Source: Paraburkholderia panacisoli | GTDB taxonomy: Bacteria > Pseudomonadota > Gammaproteobacteria > Burkholderiales > Burkholderiaceae | Assembly: GCF_008369935.1 (NCBI RefSeq) | Contig: NZ_VTUZ01000005.1 | Coordinates: 1-64,000 of the forward strand | Length of the DNA stretch: 64,000 nucleotides | Direction: 5' to 3' | Part shown: positions 41,745-51,767 of the stretch, one piece after another | How the letters are laid out: each line of letters begins with the position of its first letter | Numbering within the stretch: position 1 is the first letter of the stretch | Notes under the pieces: generated by a model | Database searches by the model: none | What the model saw: the letters and a program-made list of their open reading frames with translations, nothing else | Told to the model about the DNA's origin: nothing | Translations under genes and position numbers: made by a program

Positions 41745-44318
41745 ATGGGCAACAGGATGGCGAAGGACCGAATCGAACGCTCGACTCACGAGCGCAGTGA
41801 AGCTGGATCGCGCCTTGGAACGCACCGGCGTTTGTCCGGACGCCGCGCTTCGCAACGGCTGATGCGCGGCCTCGCCTGCTGGCTCGCGTTGCAGACCGCG
41901 CTGGCGGCGCCGCTGGCGTCGGCGGCTGAAGTGGCGGCGGCAGCCTTGAGCGGAGGCGCGGCACCGGCCACCGGCCAGGGCGCCGCGAACCAGCCCGCCG
42001 CCGCCCCGCGCGCGGCCACCGGCGTGGGCAACGTGCCCGCGCCCAGCCCCGCAGTGGCATTCGACCCGAACGCGATCCAGCAGCCGCAACTCGCGACACC
42101 CACGCCAGCCCTCAGCGCGGCGGGCACGAAAGCGTTGGGCGTCAGGACGCCGACCACGGCCGAACCCGGCACGCTGGTGCCGGGCGGCCGCCGTCAAACG
42201 CTGACCTTCGCCGACCTCGGCGCGCTCGATCCGCTGCAACTGCGCGGCACCGACGGCCAGAACGGCGTGGCGTTTTCCGTGCGCGGCGATGAAGTGGTGA
42301 CCGGCGCGGTGCTGCATCTGATCTACAGCTACTCGCCCGCGCTGCTCGCCAACCTCTCGCAACTCAAGGTGCTGGTGAACGGCGAAGTCGCCGCCACGTT
42401 GCCGGTGCCGCACGAACAGGCCGGCATGCTGGTGGCGCGCGACGTGTCGATCGACCCGCGCTTCATCACCGAATTCAACCACCTGAACGTGCAGCTGATC
42501 GGTCATTACACGACCAGTTGCGAAGACCCGGCGAGTTCGTCGTTGTGGGCCACCGCCAGCAATGCCAGCTCGCTCGACCTGACCTATGCGTCGCTCGCCA
42601 GCAAGGCGGACCTGGCCGCGCTGCCGCAGCCGTTCTTCGACCGTCGCGACGTGCGCCGCCTGGAGCTGCCGTTCGTGTTCCCGCCCAAGCCGGGCGCGGG
42701 CACGCTCGAAGCGGGCGGCATCGTCGCATCGTGGTTCGGCGCCCTCGCCGGTTATCGCGGCGCGGTGTTTCCAGCGCAACTGGACAACCCGCCGCTGTCG
42801 GGTAACGCGGTGGTGTTCGCCACCGCCGACCAGCGCCCGGCCGGCGTCACGCTGCCGGCGATCTCCGGCCCGACCATCGCGGTGGTCGATCGCGAAGCGC
42901 CCGCGCGCGGCAAGCTGCTGCTCGTGATGGGCCGCACCGAAGCAGAACTCAAAACCGCCGCGAAATCGCTCGGCATCGGTCAGAACACGCTGAGCGGCCA
43001 GAGCGCGACGATCACGCAGCTGACCGAACTAGCGCCGCGCGTGCCGTACGACGCGCCAAACTGGCTGCCGACCAACCGTCCGGTGCGCTTCGGCGAACTC
43101 GCCAATCCGCGCGATCTGACCGTGTTCGGGTACGACGCCGACGCCGTGCGCGTGAACATGCGCGTACCGCCCGATCTGTTCATGTGGCACACGCGCGGCG
43201 CGCCGCTCGATCTGCTCTACCGCTACACGGTGCGGCCGGCGCGCGACCGCTCGTCGCTGAACGTCAGCGTGAACAACGGCTTCGTGCAGGCGCTGCCGAT
43301 TCCGGCCGAGTCCGCCTCGGTGTTCGAACTGAGCCACTACTTCGGCCGCATCATGCCCGACCGGACCGCCGAAGCACGCCGCACCGTGCGCATTCCGCCG
43401 CTGCTTCTGACGCCGCGCGCGCAGCTTCGCCTGCATTTCTACTACGACATTCCGAACACCGGCGAATGTCATGGCCGGATGCTCGACAACGTAGTCGGCG
43501 CAATCGATCCGAACTCGACCATCGACCTGTCGTCGTTCCCGCATTACATGGCGCTGCCCGATCTGGCCGCGTTCGCCAATAGCGGCTTCCCGTTCACGCG
43601 CATGGCGGACCTCTCCGAGACCGCCGTGATCCTGCCGAACGACGCCGATTCGAGCGACTACAGCCTGTATCTGCTGACCATGGGCCGCATGGGTGAATCG
43701 ACCGGCTACCCGGTGACGGGCGTGACGGTCGGCACCGCCGACGACGCCGACAAGTACGCGAACAAGGACCTGATGATTTTCGGCGCGCCGGGCAAGCAAC
43801 CGCTGTTGCAGCGCTGGTCCAGGTCGATGCCGTTCTCGAGCGACGGCAACGCGCACATGTTCCGGCTCTCCGACATCGCCTTCTGGCTGCAGGATTGGTG
43901 GCATGGCGAACGCGGCGTCGAACGCACGCCCGCCCGCGCCGACCTGACGCTGGTGAGTTCGAACGGCTCCGCCTTGCTGACCGGTTTCGAGTCGCCGCTG
44001 CAGAAAAGCCGCAGCGCCGTCGCGCTGGTGAGCGCGGCCGGCCAGTCGGACGCCGACCTCTCGGGCGCGCTGCTCGACGCCGACGTGCTGCCGAAGATTC
44101 AAGGCGCGATGGCCGTGATCCACGGCCGCGACGTCACCATCACGTCGAACGGCGATGCGTACTTTGTCGGCCATCTGTCGCCGCAGGAGTATCTGCGCTG
44201 GGCGCTGTCGTCGCATCCGCTGCTGTTGATGCTGGGCGGCGTGCTCGCCGCGCTGATCATCGCGGGCCTCTTCTACCGGACGCTGCGCTCGATCGCCGCG
44301 CGCCGCCTGAAGAACTGA
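41745..44318 (+). CDS. bcsB: Cellulose synthase periplasmic subunit BcsB
   Basis: The 857-residue protein has a long basic N-terminus, then a signal sequence (MRGLACWLALQTALAAPLAS, about residues 40-59) and an Ala/Pro-rich spacer. The BcsB body follows, with carbohydrate-binding and flavodoxin-like repeats (LRGTDGQNGVAFSVRGDEVV, FNHLNVQLIGHYTTSCEDP, LDLLYRYTVRPARDRSSLN). A C-terminal membrane anchor (LLLMLGGVLAALIIAGLFYR) packs against BcsA. It guides the nascent glucan through the periplasm. It starts three bases after bcsA ends. Confidence 0.94.
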   Translation: MGNRMAKDRIERSTHERSEAGSRLGTHRRLSGRRASQRLMRGLACWLALQTALAAPLASAAEVAAAALSGGAAPATGQGAANQPAAAPRAATGVGNVPAPSPAVAFDPNAIQQPQLATPTPALSAAGTKALGVRTPTTAEPGTLVPGGRRQTLTFADLGALDPLQLRGTDGQNGVAFSVRGDEVVTGAVLHLIYSYSPALLANLSQLKVLVNGEVAATLPVPHEQAGMLVARDVSIDPRFITEFNHLNVQLIGHYTTSCEDPASSSLWATASNASSLDLTYASLASKADLAALPQPFFDRRDVRRLELPFVFPPKPGAGTLEAGGIVASWFGALAGYRGAVFPAQLDNPPLSGNAVVFATADQRPAGVTLPAISGPTIAVVDREAPARGKLLLVMGRTEAELKTAAKSLGIGQNTLSGQSATITQLTELAPRVPYDAPNWLPTNRPVRFGELANPRDLTVFGYDADAVRVNMRVPPDLFMWHTRGAPLDLLYRYTVRPARDRSSLNVSVNNGFVQALPIPAESASVFELSHYFGRIMPDRTAEARRTVRIPPLLLTPRAQLRLHFYYDIPNTGECHGRMLDNVVGAIDPNSTIDLSSFPHYMALPDLAAFANSGFPFTRMADLSETAVILPNDADSSDYSLYLLTMGRMGESTGYPVTGVTVGTADDADKYANKDLMIFGAPGKQPLLQRWSRSMPFSSDGNAHMFRLSDIAFWLQDWWHGERGVERTPARADLTLVSSNGSALLTGFESPLQKSRSAVALVSAAGQSDADLSGALLDADVLPKIQGAMAVIHGRDVTITSNGDAYFVGHLSPQEYLRWALSSHPLLLMLGGVLAALIIAGLFYRTLRSIAARRLKN

Positions 44319-44328
44319 TAGGACGGGT

Positions 44329-45510
44329 ATGCGGGTTCGAATCAACAAGAAGATTGGCATTGCGCTGACGCTCGGCATGGCGGCGTCGGCGAGTTTCGGC
44401 AGCGTCGTGAAAGTCGCGCAGAGCGGCGGCGCGCCTGCCGCGTGCGGCGAATGGAGCGGCTATCGCACGTTCGTCGAACGCTTCGTGCAGGCCGACGGCC
44501 GCGTGATCGACTACTCGACGCCGACCCAGCAGACCACCTCGGAAGGCCAGTCGTACGGCCTCTTCTTCGCGCTCGTCGCGAACGACCGCGCGACCTTCGA
44601 CCGCCTGCTCGCGTGGACCCGCACCAATCTCGCGGGCAACCAGTTCGACGCGCACAACGCGCAGCTGCCCGCCTGGCAGTGGGGCAAAAAAGCGGACGGC
44701 TCGTATGGCGTGCTCGATCCGAATTCCGCGTCCGACTCCGACCTGTGGCTCGCCTACGACCTGCTGCAAGCCGGCCGCCTGTGGCACGAGGCGAGCTATA
44801 CGCAACTCGGCGAGGCGCTCGCCGCGCAGATCGTGCGCGCGGAGATCACCACGCTGCCCGGCGTCGGGCCGATGCTGCTGCCCGGACCGCAAGGCTTCAA
44901 AAGCGCCGGCGTGACGCGCCTGAATCCGAGCTACCTGCCGCTGCCGGTGTTGCGCGGGCTCGCGCAGGAACTGCCGGACGGTCCGTGGGCCAAGCTCGCG
45001 GACAGCGCCTACAAGCTCGTCAGGACCACCGCGCCGCAGGGCTTCGCACCCGACTGGGCGGCGTGGCAGAACGGCCAGTTCGTGGTCGATCCGAAAAACG
45101 GCGATGTCGGCAGCTACGATGCGATCCGCGTCTATCTGTGGGCCGGTCTCGCCGCGCCCGCCGATCCGCTCGCCAAGCCCTGGCTCGCCGCGCTCGGCGG
45201 CATGCGCACGAAGGTCGCGCAAACCGGCTTCCCGCCGGAGAAGGTTTCGTCGACCACCGGCGCGGCGACGGGTGAAGGCCCGTTGAGCTACTGGGGCGCG
45301 CTCGCGCCGTACTTCAAGGCGCTCGGCGACGAGCACGGGCTCGGCCTCGCGCGCACCCATCTGGCCGCGCTCGACACGACCGTGCCGGGCCGCGAACCGG
45401 TTTACTACGATCGTGTGCTGGGCTTGTTCGGCACGGGTTTCATCGACGGCCGCTATCGCTTCGACGCAAACGGCCGTCTCGTGCCAAGCTGGAGAAACGC
45501 ATGCGATTGA
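44329..45510 (+). CDS. bcsZ: Periplasmic endo-1,4-beta-glucanase BcsZ (GH8)
   Basis: The 393-residue protein has a signal peptide (residues 1-23) and a GH8 catalytic domain. The general acid is Glu72 in QQTTSEGQSYGLFFAL and the catalytic Asp is about residue 264 in GSYDAIRVYLW, matching E. coli BcsZ. ASDSDLWLAYDLLQAGRLWH and RLNPSYLPLPVL are further family segments. It trims cellulose chains in the periplasm and affects product order. It lies 10 bases after bcsB and overlaps bcsC by 10 bases. Confidence 0.95.
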   Translation: MRVRINKKIGIALTLGMAASASFGSVVKVAQSGGAPAACGEWSGYRTFVERFVQADGRVIDYSTPTQQTTSEGQSYGLFFALVANDRATFDRLLAWTRTNLAGNQFDAHNAQLPAWQWGKKADGSYGVLDPNSASDSDLWLAYDLLQAGRLWHEASYTQLGEALAAQIVRAEITTLPGVGPMLLPGPQGFKSAGVTRLNPSYLPLPVLRGLAQELPDGPWAKLADSAYKLVRTTAPQGFAPDWAAWQNGQFVVDPKNGDVGSYDAIRVYLWAGLAAPADPLAKPWLAALGGMRTKVAQTGFPPEKVSSTTGAATGEGPLSYWGALAPYFKALGDEHGLGLARTHLAALDTTVPGREPVYYDRVLGLFGTGFIDGRYRFDANGRLVPSWRNACD

Positions 45511-48500
45511 GCGCCCTCGCGTTGTCATTGCGCTGCGCGCTGAGCGTCGCCGCCGTTTGCTATGTCGCGACGGCCGCGCCCGACGCGCTCGCGCAGGCCT
45601 CGAAAGATCCGCTAAGCGTGCTGATCGATCAGGGCAAGTACTGGCAGTCGCATCAGCGCGGCGACCTCGCCGAGCAGGCGTGGCTGAAGGTGCTGCGCAT
45701 CGATCCGAACCAGCCCGATGCGCTGTTCGGCATGGGCATGGTGCTCTCCGACCGCAAGGACGGCGCCGGCGCGCAGCAATATCTGGCGCGTCTGAAGGCG
45801 GCTGCGCCGAACTATCCGAATCTGGACGAACTGGGCCGGCGGCTGGGCGAAACGAGCCCGCGCGACCAGACGGTCAACGACGCGCGGCGGCTCGCGCAAA
45901 GCGGCCAGAGCGCGAGCGCGGTGCAGGAATATCAGCGCGCGCTGCAGGGCAAACCGGCCACCCCGCAATTGCAGCTGGAGTACTACCAGGCGCTGTCGGC
46001 CACGCCGCAGGGCTGGGATCAGGCGCGCCGCGGGCTTGAGGCGCTCGCGCGCGACAACCCCGACGACCCGCGCTACGCGCTCGCCTACGCGCAGCACCTG
46101 ACCTATCGCGACGTGACGCGCCGCGACGGCATCGCGCGATTGCAAAAGCTCGCCGCCGACGGCGCGGTCGGCGCGGCCGCGAAAAAGAGCTGGCGTCAGG
46201 CGCTGTTGTGGCTGGACGCGCGGCCCTCGGACGCCGCGCTCTACCAGGCGTATCTGCAAACCGCACCCGACGACGCCGCCGTCAAGGCGCGCTTCGATTC
46301 GATGGTGCAGCAGGACAGCGCGGCGCGCGCGCGTTCGCAGGAAAACGCCGCCGTCGATGTGCGCGGCCGCGTGATCGCCGACGGATTCGCCGCGCTCGAC
46401 CGCAACGACGTCGCGACCGCACGCGCGAAGTTTTCGTCGGTGCTCGCCAGCAGTCCGAACGATTCCGACGCGCTCGGCGGCATGGGCATCGCCGCGCTGA
46501 AGCAGGAACGCTTCGCCGAAGCGCGCAACTATCTGGAACGCGCGTCGCGCAGCGGCAACCCGGCGCGCTGGAAGACCGCGCTCGATAGCGCGACCTACTG
46601 GACCTACACGAGCGACGCGATCGGCGCGCGCAGCAACGGCGAGTTCGCGAAGGCGAAGTCGCTGTTCGAGCGCGCGATCGCGCTGAATCCGTCCGATGTC
46701 ACCGCGCAGGTGCTGCTCGGCGAAATGCTGCTCGCGAACCACGACCCGGCCGGCGCGGAACAGGCGTACCGGATGGCGCTGCGCCGCCAGGCCGACAACC
46801 CCGATGCGATTCGCGGACTGGTCGGCGCGCTCGCCGCGCAAGGCCGCGGCGACGAGGCGCTGCAATTCGCCAATCAGCTGAATACCGAACAGCAGTCGAA
46901 GGCGGGCGGCATCAACCGTCTGCGCGGCGAGGCGCAGGCCGCGCAGGCGCGCGCGGCCGAAGCGCGCGGCGATCTGGGCAGCGCGCGCAGCCTGTTCGAA
47001 GACGCGCTGCTAAACACGCCCGACGATCCGTGGCTGCGGCTCGACCTCGCGCGCATCTACGTGCGCCAGGGCGCGGTCGCGAACGCGCGCAGCATGATGG
47101 ACGGCCTGCTCGCCGCCCATCCCGACATGACCGACGCGTTGTACGCGAGCGCGTTGCTGTCGGCGGAAACGCAGGACTGGAGCGCGGGTCTCGCGCAACT
47201 CGACCGCATCGCGCCCGCTCAGCGCACCGACGCGATGACCAGCTTGCAGCATCGCCTGTGGGTGCATCAGCAGGCCGACATCGCGACACGGCTCGCGCGC
47301 AACGGCCAGACGCAACAGGCGCTCGCGACGTTGCAAGCCGCCGAGCCGGTTGCCGGCAACAGCCCCGAGCTGATCGGCGTGATCGCCGGCGCCTATCAGC
47401 AGGCGGGCGATCCGAACCGCGCGCTGGGCCTCGTGCGGGCGGCGATGAACGCGGCGCCCGGCAACACCGATCTGCTGCTGCAGTACGCGGGCATTCTGTC
47501 CGCGACCGGCCAGGAAGCCGAACTCGGCAACGTGATGCGCCGGCTCTCGTCGATGCAGTTGACGCCGCAGCAGCGCACCGACTTCGGCAATCTGAATCTC
47601 GCCATCGTCATCAGGCAAGCCGATGCGGTCCGGCAGCGCGGCGATCTCGCCAGCGCCTACGACGTGATCGCGCCGTGGCTCGCGGCCATGCCCGACAACC
47701 CCGATCTGCAAGCCGCACTCGGCCGCCTCTACTCGAGCGCCGGCGACGACCGCAATGCGCTCGCCAGCTATCGTGTCGCGCTGCAGCGCCGGCCCGACGA
47801 CCTGAACCTGCTGCAGGCGGCGATCCCCGCCGCGGTCGGCGCGAAGCAGTTCAGCTATGCCGAATCGCTCGCGAATCAGGCGTTGAGCGAGGCGCCCAAC
47901 GATCCGGGCGTGCTCGCGACGGTGGGCCGCATGTATCGCGCGCAAGGCAAGCTGTCGCTCGCGTCGACTTATCTGCAGCGCTCGCTGGTCGCGGCCAATA
48001 CACCGCTGGGCAATGCGCCGCGCGGCAACCCGGCGAGCAACGTGCCGCGCGGCTGGGAAACCGCGATGCGACAGATCGGCGCGACGCCACTGCCGGGCAC
48101 CAATCCGTTCGAAGGCAAAACGGCCACGGTCACCTCGACCGGCGCCGACAATGCCGCGCGCGCAGCCAATCCGTATTCGCAGTCCTCCTTGCCGACGCAG
48201 ACCGTGCCGAACTATCCGCCGCCCGCGCAGCCCGCGCCTTACGTCGCGCCTTATACGGCGCCCGCCCAGCCTTATGCGCCGAACGCCGCGCCCACCACGC
48301 TGCCGTATAACGCGCCCCGCTCGGGCGCCGACTCGGGCGGTTATGGCCAGGAGACTTACGGGTCGAGCCAGTCGGGTGCGCCGTTGCAGCCTTATCCGGG
48401 GCAAGGGCAGCCGCAGATGCAGAGCCAGGCGCCGATGCAGAGTCAGGCGCAGATGCCGCCGCAGTACAACGCCCCCGCGTATCCGCAGCAGGCGCCTTAT

Positions 48501-50201
48501 CCTCAGCAGGCGCCCTATCCGCAACAAGCCCAATATGGCGCGCCCGATGGCTATGCCACGACGCCGTGGCCGATGTCGCCCGCCGCGCGTCAGGCGCAGG
48601 CCAATGCAGGTTCGATGCAGCAGCCGTATCCCGCATCGGGCTCATCCACGCGACGCTCGACCGGCAAGAAGCAAAGCACGTCGAAGACCAGTGGCAACGC
48701 GCCGGCTTATGCGCAGGCGCCGTATCCACAGCAGCCCTACGCGCAACAACAGCCGTACTACGGGCAGCAAGCCTATCCGCAGCAACGGCAGCCCTACGCG
48801 CAGCAACCTTATCAACCGTATCCGCCGCAGCAGCAGGCGTATCCGAATCAGGGCTACTACGCGCAACAGCAGCCGTATATTCCACAGCCGCCCGCCGGCT
48901 ACGCGCAACCGTACTACCCGCAGCAACCCGGCGCGACCGGCGGCGGCAACGCGTCGAACGTGGCGAACACGCAAACGCTCGGCGTCGCGGAAGAACTGGC
49001 GCAGATCAATCGCGAGCAGGCGAGCACCGTGTCGGGCGGGATCGTGTTCCGCAATCGCAGCGGCGAGGACGGCCTGTCCACGCTCACCGATATCGAAGCG
49101 CCGATCCAGGGGCGCATCAAGGCGGGCAACGGCCATGTCGTCGTCACGGCGACCCCCGTCACGCTCGACGCCGGCACCGCGTCCAACAACGTCTCGACGC
49201 TCGCGCGCTTCGGCGCCGGCCTGTCCAACAACGCGTCGGCGATGGCGGCGGTCGCGGGCAACAACACCTACGGCAGCCAGACGGCGAGCGGCGTGGGCCT
49301 GTCGCTCGGCTATGAAAGCCGCAGCGTCAACGCCGATATCGGCGTGACGCCGCTCGGCTTCCGCGAGACCAACATCGTGGGCGGCGCGCAGTACAACGGC
49401 GGCATCACCGACAAGGTGTCTTATTCGCTCGCGGTCGCGCGGCGCGCCGTCACCGACAGCCTGCTCCCGTACGCGGGCGCGCACGACTCCGGCTCCGGCC
49501 TCGAATGGGGCGGCGTCACGTCGACCGGCGGCCTCGCCAGCCTCGCGTGGGACGACGGCACGAGCGGCCTGTATACGAACGCTTCGTACCAGTACTACGG
49601 CGGCAATAACGTCGCGAGCAATAACGCCGTCAAGGGCGGCGGCGGGGTCTACACGCGCCTCCTGAAAGACGCCGACCAGACGCTCACGGTCGGCGTGAAC
49701 ACGACGCTGATGCACTACGACAAGAACCTGTCGTACTTCACGTATGGCCAAGGCGGCTACTTCAGCCCGCAACAGTACGTGATCCTGAATTTGCCGGTGG
49801 AATTTACCGGCCGCAACGGTCTGTTCACCTATGACCTGAAGGGCTCGATCGGCGTGCAGCATTACCGTCAGGACGCGTCGAACTACTTCCCGCTGAACGA
49901 CGACTCCGGCCGGCAGGCAGCGGCGGCGGAGAATGCGGCGCGGATCGGCAGTGGCGTGGATAGCGGCGCGGTCTATCCCGGCCAGAGCAAGACGGGCGTG
50001 TCGTATTCGCTCAGCGCGGTCGGCGAATATCAACTGGCGCCGCAGCTGGCGTTCGGCGCGACCGCTTCGCTCGGCAACGCCTATGAATATCGCGAGTGGC
50101 TCGCGGCGGTGTATGTGCGATACAGCTTCAGCAAGCAGACGGGCTTGCAGCCGTTCCCGCCGACTCCGCTGAGTTCGCCTTATCTGTCGTTGTCGAACTA
50201 G
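45501..50201 (+). CDS. bcsC: Cellulose export protein BcsC with long Tyr/Pro/Gln-rich linker
   Basis: The 1566-residue protein has a signal peptide (about residues 1-33), an extended TPR superhelix (about 35-850) that binds peptidoglycan and glucan, and a C-terminal BcsC outer-membrane barrel (about 1156-1566, from AEELAQINREQASTVSGGIV to the end YVRYSFSK... region). Between them, residues about 870-1150 are low complexity, rich in Tyr, Pro, Gln and Ala, with short repeats such as YPQQAPYPQQAPYPQQA and patches of basic residues (RRSTGKKQSTSK). E. coli BcsC has 1157 residues, so the insert accounts for most of the extra length. It is the last gene of the operon. Confidence 0.94.
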   Translation: MRLSALALSLRCALSVAAVCYVATAAPDALAQASKDPLSVLIDQGKYWQSHQRGDLAEQAWLKVLRIDPNQPDALFGMGMVLSDRKDGAGAQQYLARLKAAAPNYPNLDELGRRLGETSPRDQTVNDARRLAQSGQSASAVQEYQRALQGKPATPQLQLEYYQALSATPQGWDQARRGLEALARDNPDDPRYALAYAQHLTYRDVTRRDGIARLQKLAADGAVGAAAKKSWRQALLWLDARPSDAALYQAYLQTAPDDAAVKARFDSMVQQDSAARARSQENAAVDVRGRVIADGFAALDRNDVATARAKFSSVLASSPNDSDALGGMGIAALKQERFAEARNYLERASRSGNPARWKTALDSATYWTYTSDAIGARSNGEFAKAKSLFERAIALNPSDVTAQVLLGEMLLANHDPAGAEQAYRMALRRQADNPDAIRGLVGALAAQGRGDEALQFANQLNTEQQSKAGGINRLRGEAQAAQARAAEARGDLGSARSLFEDALLNTPDDPWLRLDLARIYVRQGAVANARSMMDGLLAAHPDMTDALYASALLSAETQDWSAGLAQLDRIAPAQRTDAMTSLQHRLWVHQQADIATRLARNGQTQQALATLQAAEPVAGNSPELIGVIAGAYQQAGDPNRALGLVRAAMNAAPGNTDLLLQYAGILSATGQEAELGNVMRRLSSMQLTPQQRTDFGNLNLAIVIRQADAVRQRGDLASAYDVIAPWLAAMPDNPDLQAALGRLYSSAGDDRNALASYRVALQRRPDDLNLLQAAIPAAVGAKQFSYAESLANQALSEAPNDPGVLATVGRMYRAQGKLSLASTYLQRSLVAANTPLGNAPRGNPASNVPRGWETAMRQIGATPLPGTNPFEGKTATVTSTGADNAARAANPYSQSSLPTQTVPNYPPPAQPAPYVAPYTAPAQPYAPNAAPTTLPYNAPRSGADSGGYGQETYGSSQSGAPLQPYPGQGQPQMQSQAPMQSQAQMPPQYNAPAYPQQAPYPQQAPYPQQAQYGAPDGYATTPWPMSPAARQAQANAGSMQQPYPASGSSTRRSTGKKQSTSKTSGNAPAYAQAPYPQQPYAQQQPYYGQQAYPQQRQPYAQQPYQPYPPQQQAYPNQGYYAQQQPYIPQPPAGYAQPYYPQQPGATGGGNASNVANTQTLGVAEELAQINREQASTVSGGIVFRNRSGEDGLSTLTDIEAPIQGRIKAGNGHVVVTATPVTLDAGTASNNVSTLARFGAGLSNNASAMAAVAGNNTYGSQTASGVGLSLGYESRSVNADIGVTPLGFRETNIVGGAQYNGGITDKVSYSLAVARRAVTDSLLPYAGAHDSGSGLEWGGVTSTGGLASLAWDDGTSGLYTNASYQYYGGNNVASNNAVKGGGGVYTRLLKDADQTLTVGVNTTLMHYDKNLSYFTYGQGGYFSPQQYVILNLPVEFTGRNGLFTYDLKGSIGVQHYRQDASNYFPLNDDSGRQAAAAENAARIGSGVDSGAVYPGQSKTGVSYSLSAVGEYQLAPQLAFGATASLGNAYEYREWLAAVYVRYSFSKQTGLQPFPPTPLSSPYLSLSN

Positions 50202-50348
50202 CGGATGGTGTCATGCCTGGGCGGTGGCGTGCTGCTGGAGCCGCCGCCGAGGCAAGGTCGATGATGCACGAACCGGTGCCGCGCGGCGGCGCCTGAGCTT
50301 CAGCACGGCGCGCGGTCCTTGGGCCATGCGTTTCAAAAGCGCGGCGCG

Positions 50349-51716
50349 CTAGCTGACCGAACGAGGTTCGGTCAGCACCGGCACGTCGCCGAGCGGCAAC
50401 GCCTTCGACCTGGCCAGCCCCAGCGCCATCATCGACACCCCCGCGACAATCGCCGGCGCACCCGCGAGCAGAAACAGCGCCGGCATCGTCAGCCCCATCG
50501 CCAGCATCGTGCCGCCCGCGAGCGACCCCGCCACCGAGCCCATGCGGCCTACACCATTGGCCCAGCTCACGCCGGTCGCGCGGCAATCGGTCGGATAGAA
50601 CGCGGCCGACAGCGCATTCGCGCCGACCTGCGAGCCCGAGATGCAGAACCCCGCGCAAAACACGGCCAGCGCCGCCAGCCAGGGCGTGGCCGCGAGGCTG
50701 CCGATCGCCGCGACGAACACCCCCGCCGCCGCATAGCTGACCGCCAGCACGTAGTGCGGATTGATGCGGTCCATCAGCCAGCCCAGCACGATCGCACCGA
50801 GCGTTCCGCCGACCTGGAACATCGCGGTGACCAGCGCCGCCGTTTGCAGCGACACGCCGTTCGCGCGCAGCAAAGTCGGCAGCCAGCTCGACAGCAGATA
50901 GATCACCAGCAGGCTCATGAAAAACGTCAGCCACATCAGCAAGGTGCCGCGCAGCAGATCACGCCTGAACAGCTGTCCGACCGGCGAGCCGCCTGGCTTG
51001 CCGTGCGATGCCGTGAACGTGGCAAGCGACAGGTCTTCGTCCGGCGCGATGCGCGCGAGCACCCGCGCCACCTGCTGCGGCTCCTTGCCGAGCGCCACGA
51101 GATAGCGCACCGACTCGGGCAGCCGCCACACGAGGATCGGCAGCAGCAACAGCGGAGCGACGCCGCCGGTGAGAAGGACGGCGCGCCAGCCGTAGCGCTC
51201 CATCAGCGCGGCCGCGACGAAACCGCCGAGCGCCGAGCCCACGGTAAAGCCGCAAAACATCGTGGTCACGAGGAAAGAGCGGCGCGACGCGGGGCAGTAT
51301 TCCGAGGTCAGCGTGATGGCGTTGGGCATAGCGCCGCCCAGACCGAGGCCGGTCAAAAAGCGCAACGCAATGAGTTCAGCCGGCGTGCCGGCCCACGCCG
51401 ACACCACGCTCGCGAGCCCGAAGCCCAGCACGCACCACAGCAGCAGCCGCTTGCGGCCGAGGCGGTCGCCAAATGGACCGAACAGCAGCGCACCGGCCAT
51501 CAGACCGGCCAGGCCCGCGCCGAAGATCGGCGCGAGCTGCGTGGGAGCGAGCTGCCACTGCGCGCGGATCGCCGGTGCGATGAAGCCGATCGCCGCGGTA
51601 TCGAAACCGTCGATCGCGACGATCAGAAAGCACAACACGACGATCGCCAGTTGAAAAGGCGACACGCGGTTGCGGTCGATCAGCTCCGTGACATTGACGG
51701 GCGTCTGAGTTTTCAT
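50349..51716 (-). CDS. Aromatic acid:H+ symporter (AAHS family MFS)
   Basis: The 455-residue MFS protein carries AAHS markers: VLCFLIVAIDGFDTAAIGFI in helix 1 (DGFD), LLFGPFGDRLGRKRLLLWCV after helix 2, and LGLGGAMPNAITLTSEYCPA. Relatives import benzoate, hydroxybenzoates or gentisate. It is the last gene of a minus-strand operon that encodes the 3-hydroxybenzoate/gentisate pathway, so 3-hydroxybenzoate or gentisate is the probable substrate. Its final codons form a perfect inverted repeat. Confidence 0.9.
   Translation of the reverse strand: MKTQTPVNVTELIDRNRVSPFQLAIVVLCFLIVAIDGFDTAAIGFIAPAIRAQWQLAPTQLAPIFGAGLAGLMAGALLFGPFGDRLGRKRLLLWCVLGFGLASVVSAWAGTPAELIALRFLTGLGLGGAMPNAITLTSEYCPASRRSFLVTTMFCGFTVGSALGGFVAAALMERYGWRAVLLTGGVAPLLLLPILVWRLPESVRYLVALGKEPQQVARVLARIAPDEDLSLATFTASHGKPGGSPVGQLFRRDLLRGTLLMWLTFFMSLLVIYLLSSWLPTLLRANGVSLQTAALVTAMFQVGGTLGAIVLGWLMDRINPHYVLAVSYAAAGVFVAAIGSLAATPWLAALAVFCAGFCISGSQVGANALSAAFYPTDCRATGVSWANGVGRMGSVAGSLAGGTMLAMGLTMPALFLLAGAPAIVAGVSMMALGLARSKALPLGDVPVLTEPRSVS
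50352..50376. repeat. Perfect 11-bp inverted repeat at the transporter gene end
   Basis: GCTGACCGAAC at 50352-50362 and GTTCGGTCAGC at 50366-50376 pair perfectly with a three-base loop. It covers the last codons of the transporter gene. No T-run follows on either side, so it may protect mRNA 3' ends or act as a weak terminator between the converging bcsC and transporter transcripts. Confidence 0.7.
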
Positions 51717-51767
51717 GGGGTGTCTCCTCCAGCTATGAATGTTTGTTATCCGGCCATCATCGACTCC

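Noticed and set aside
48480..48920. Tandem short DNA repeats that might suggest a CRISPR array or VNTR locus
   Set aside because: They are irregular codon-level repeats for Tyr/Pro/Gln inside the open bcsC frame, without spacers.
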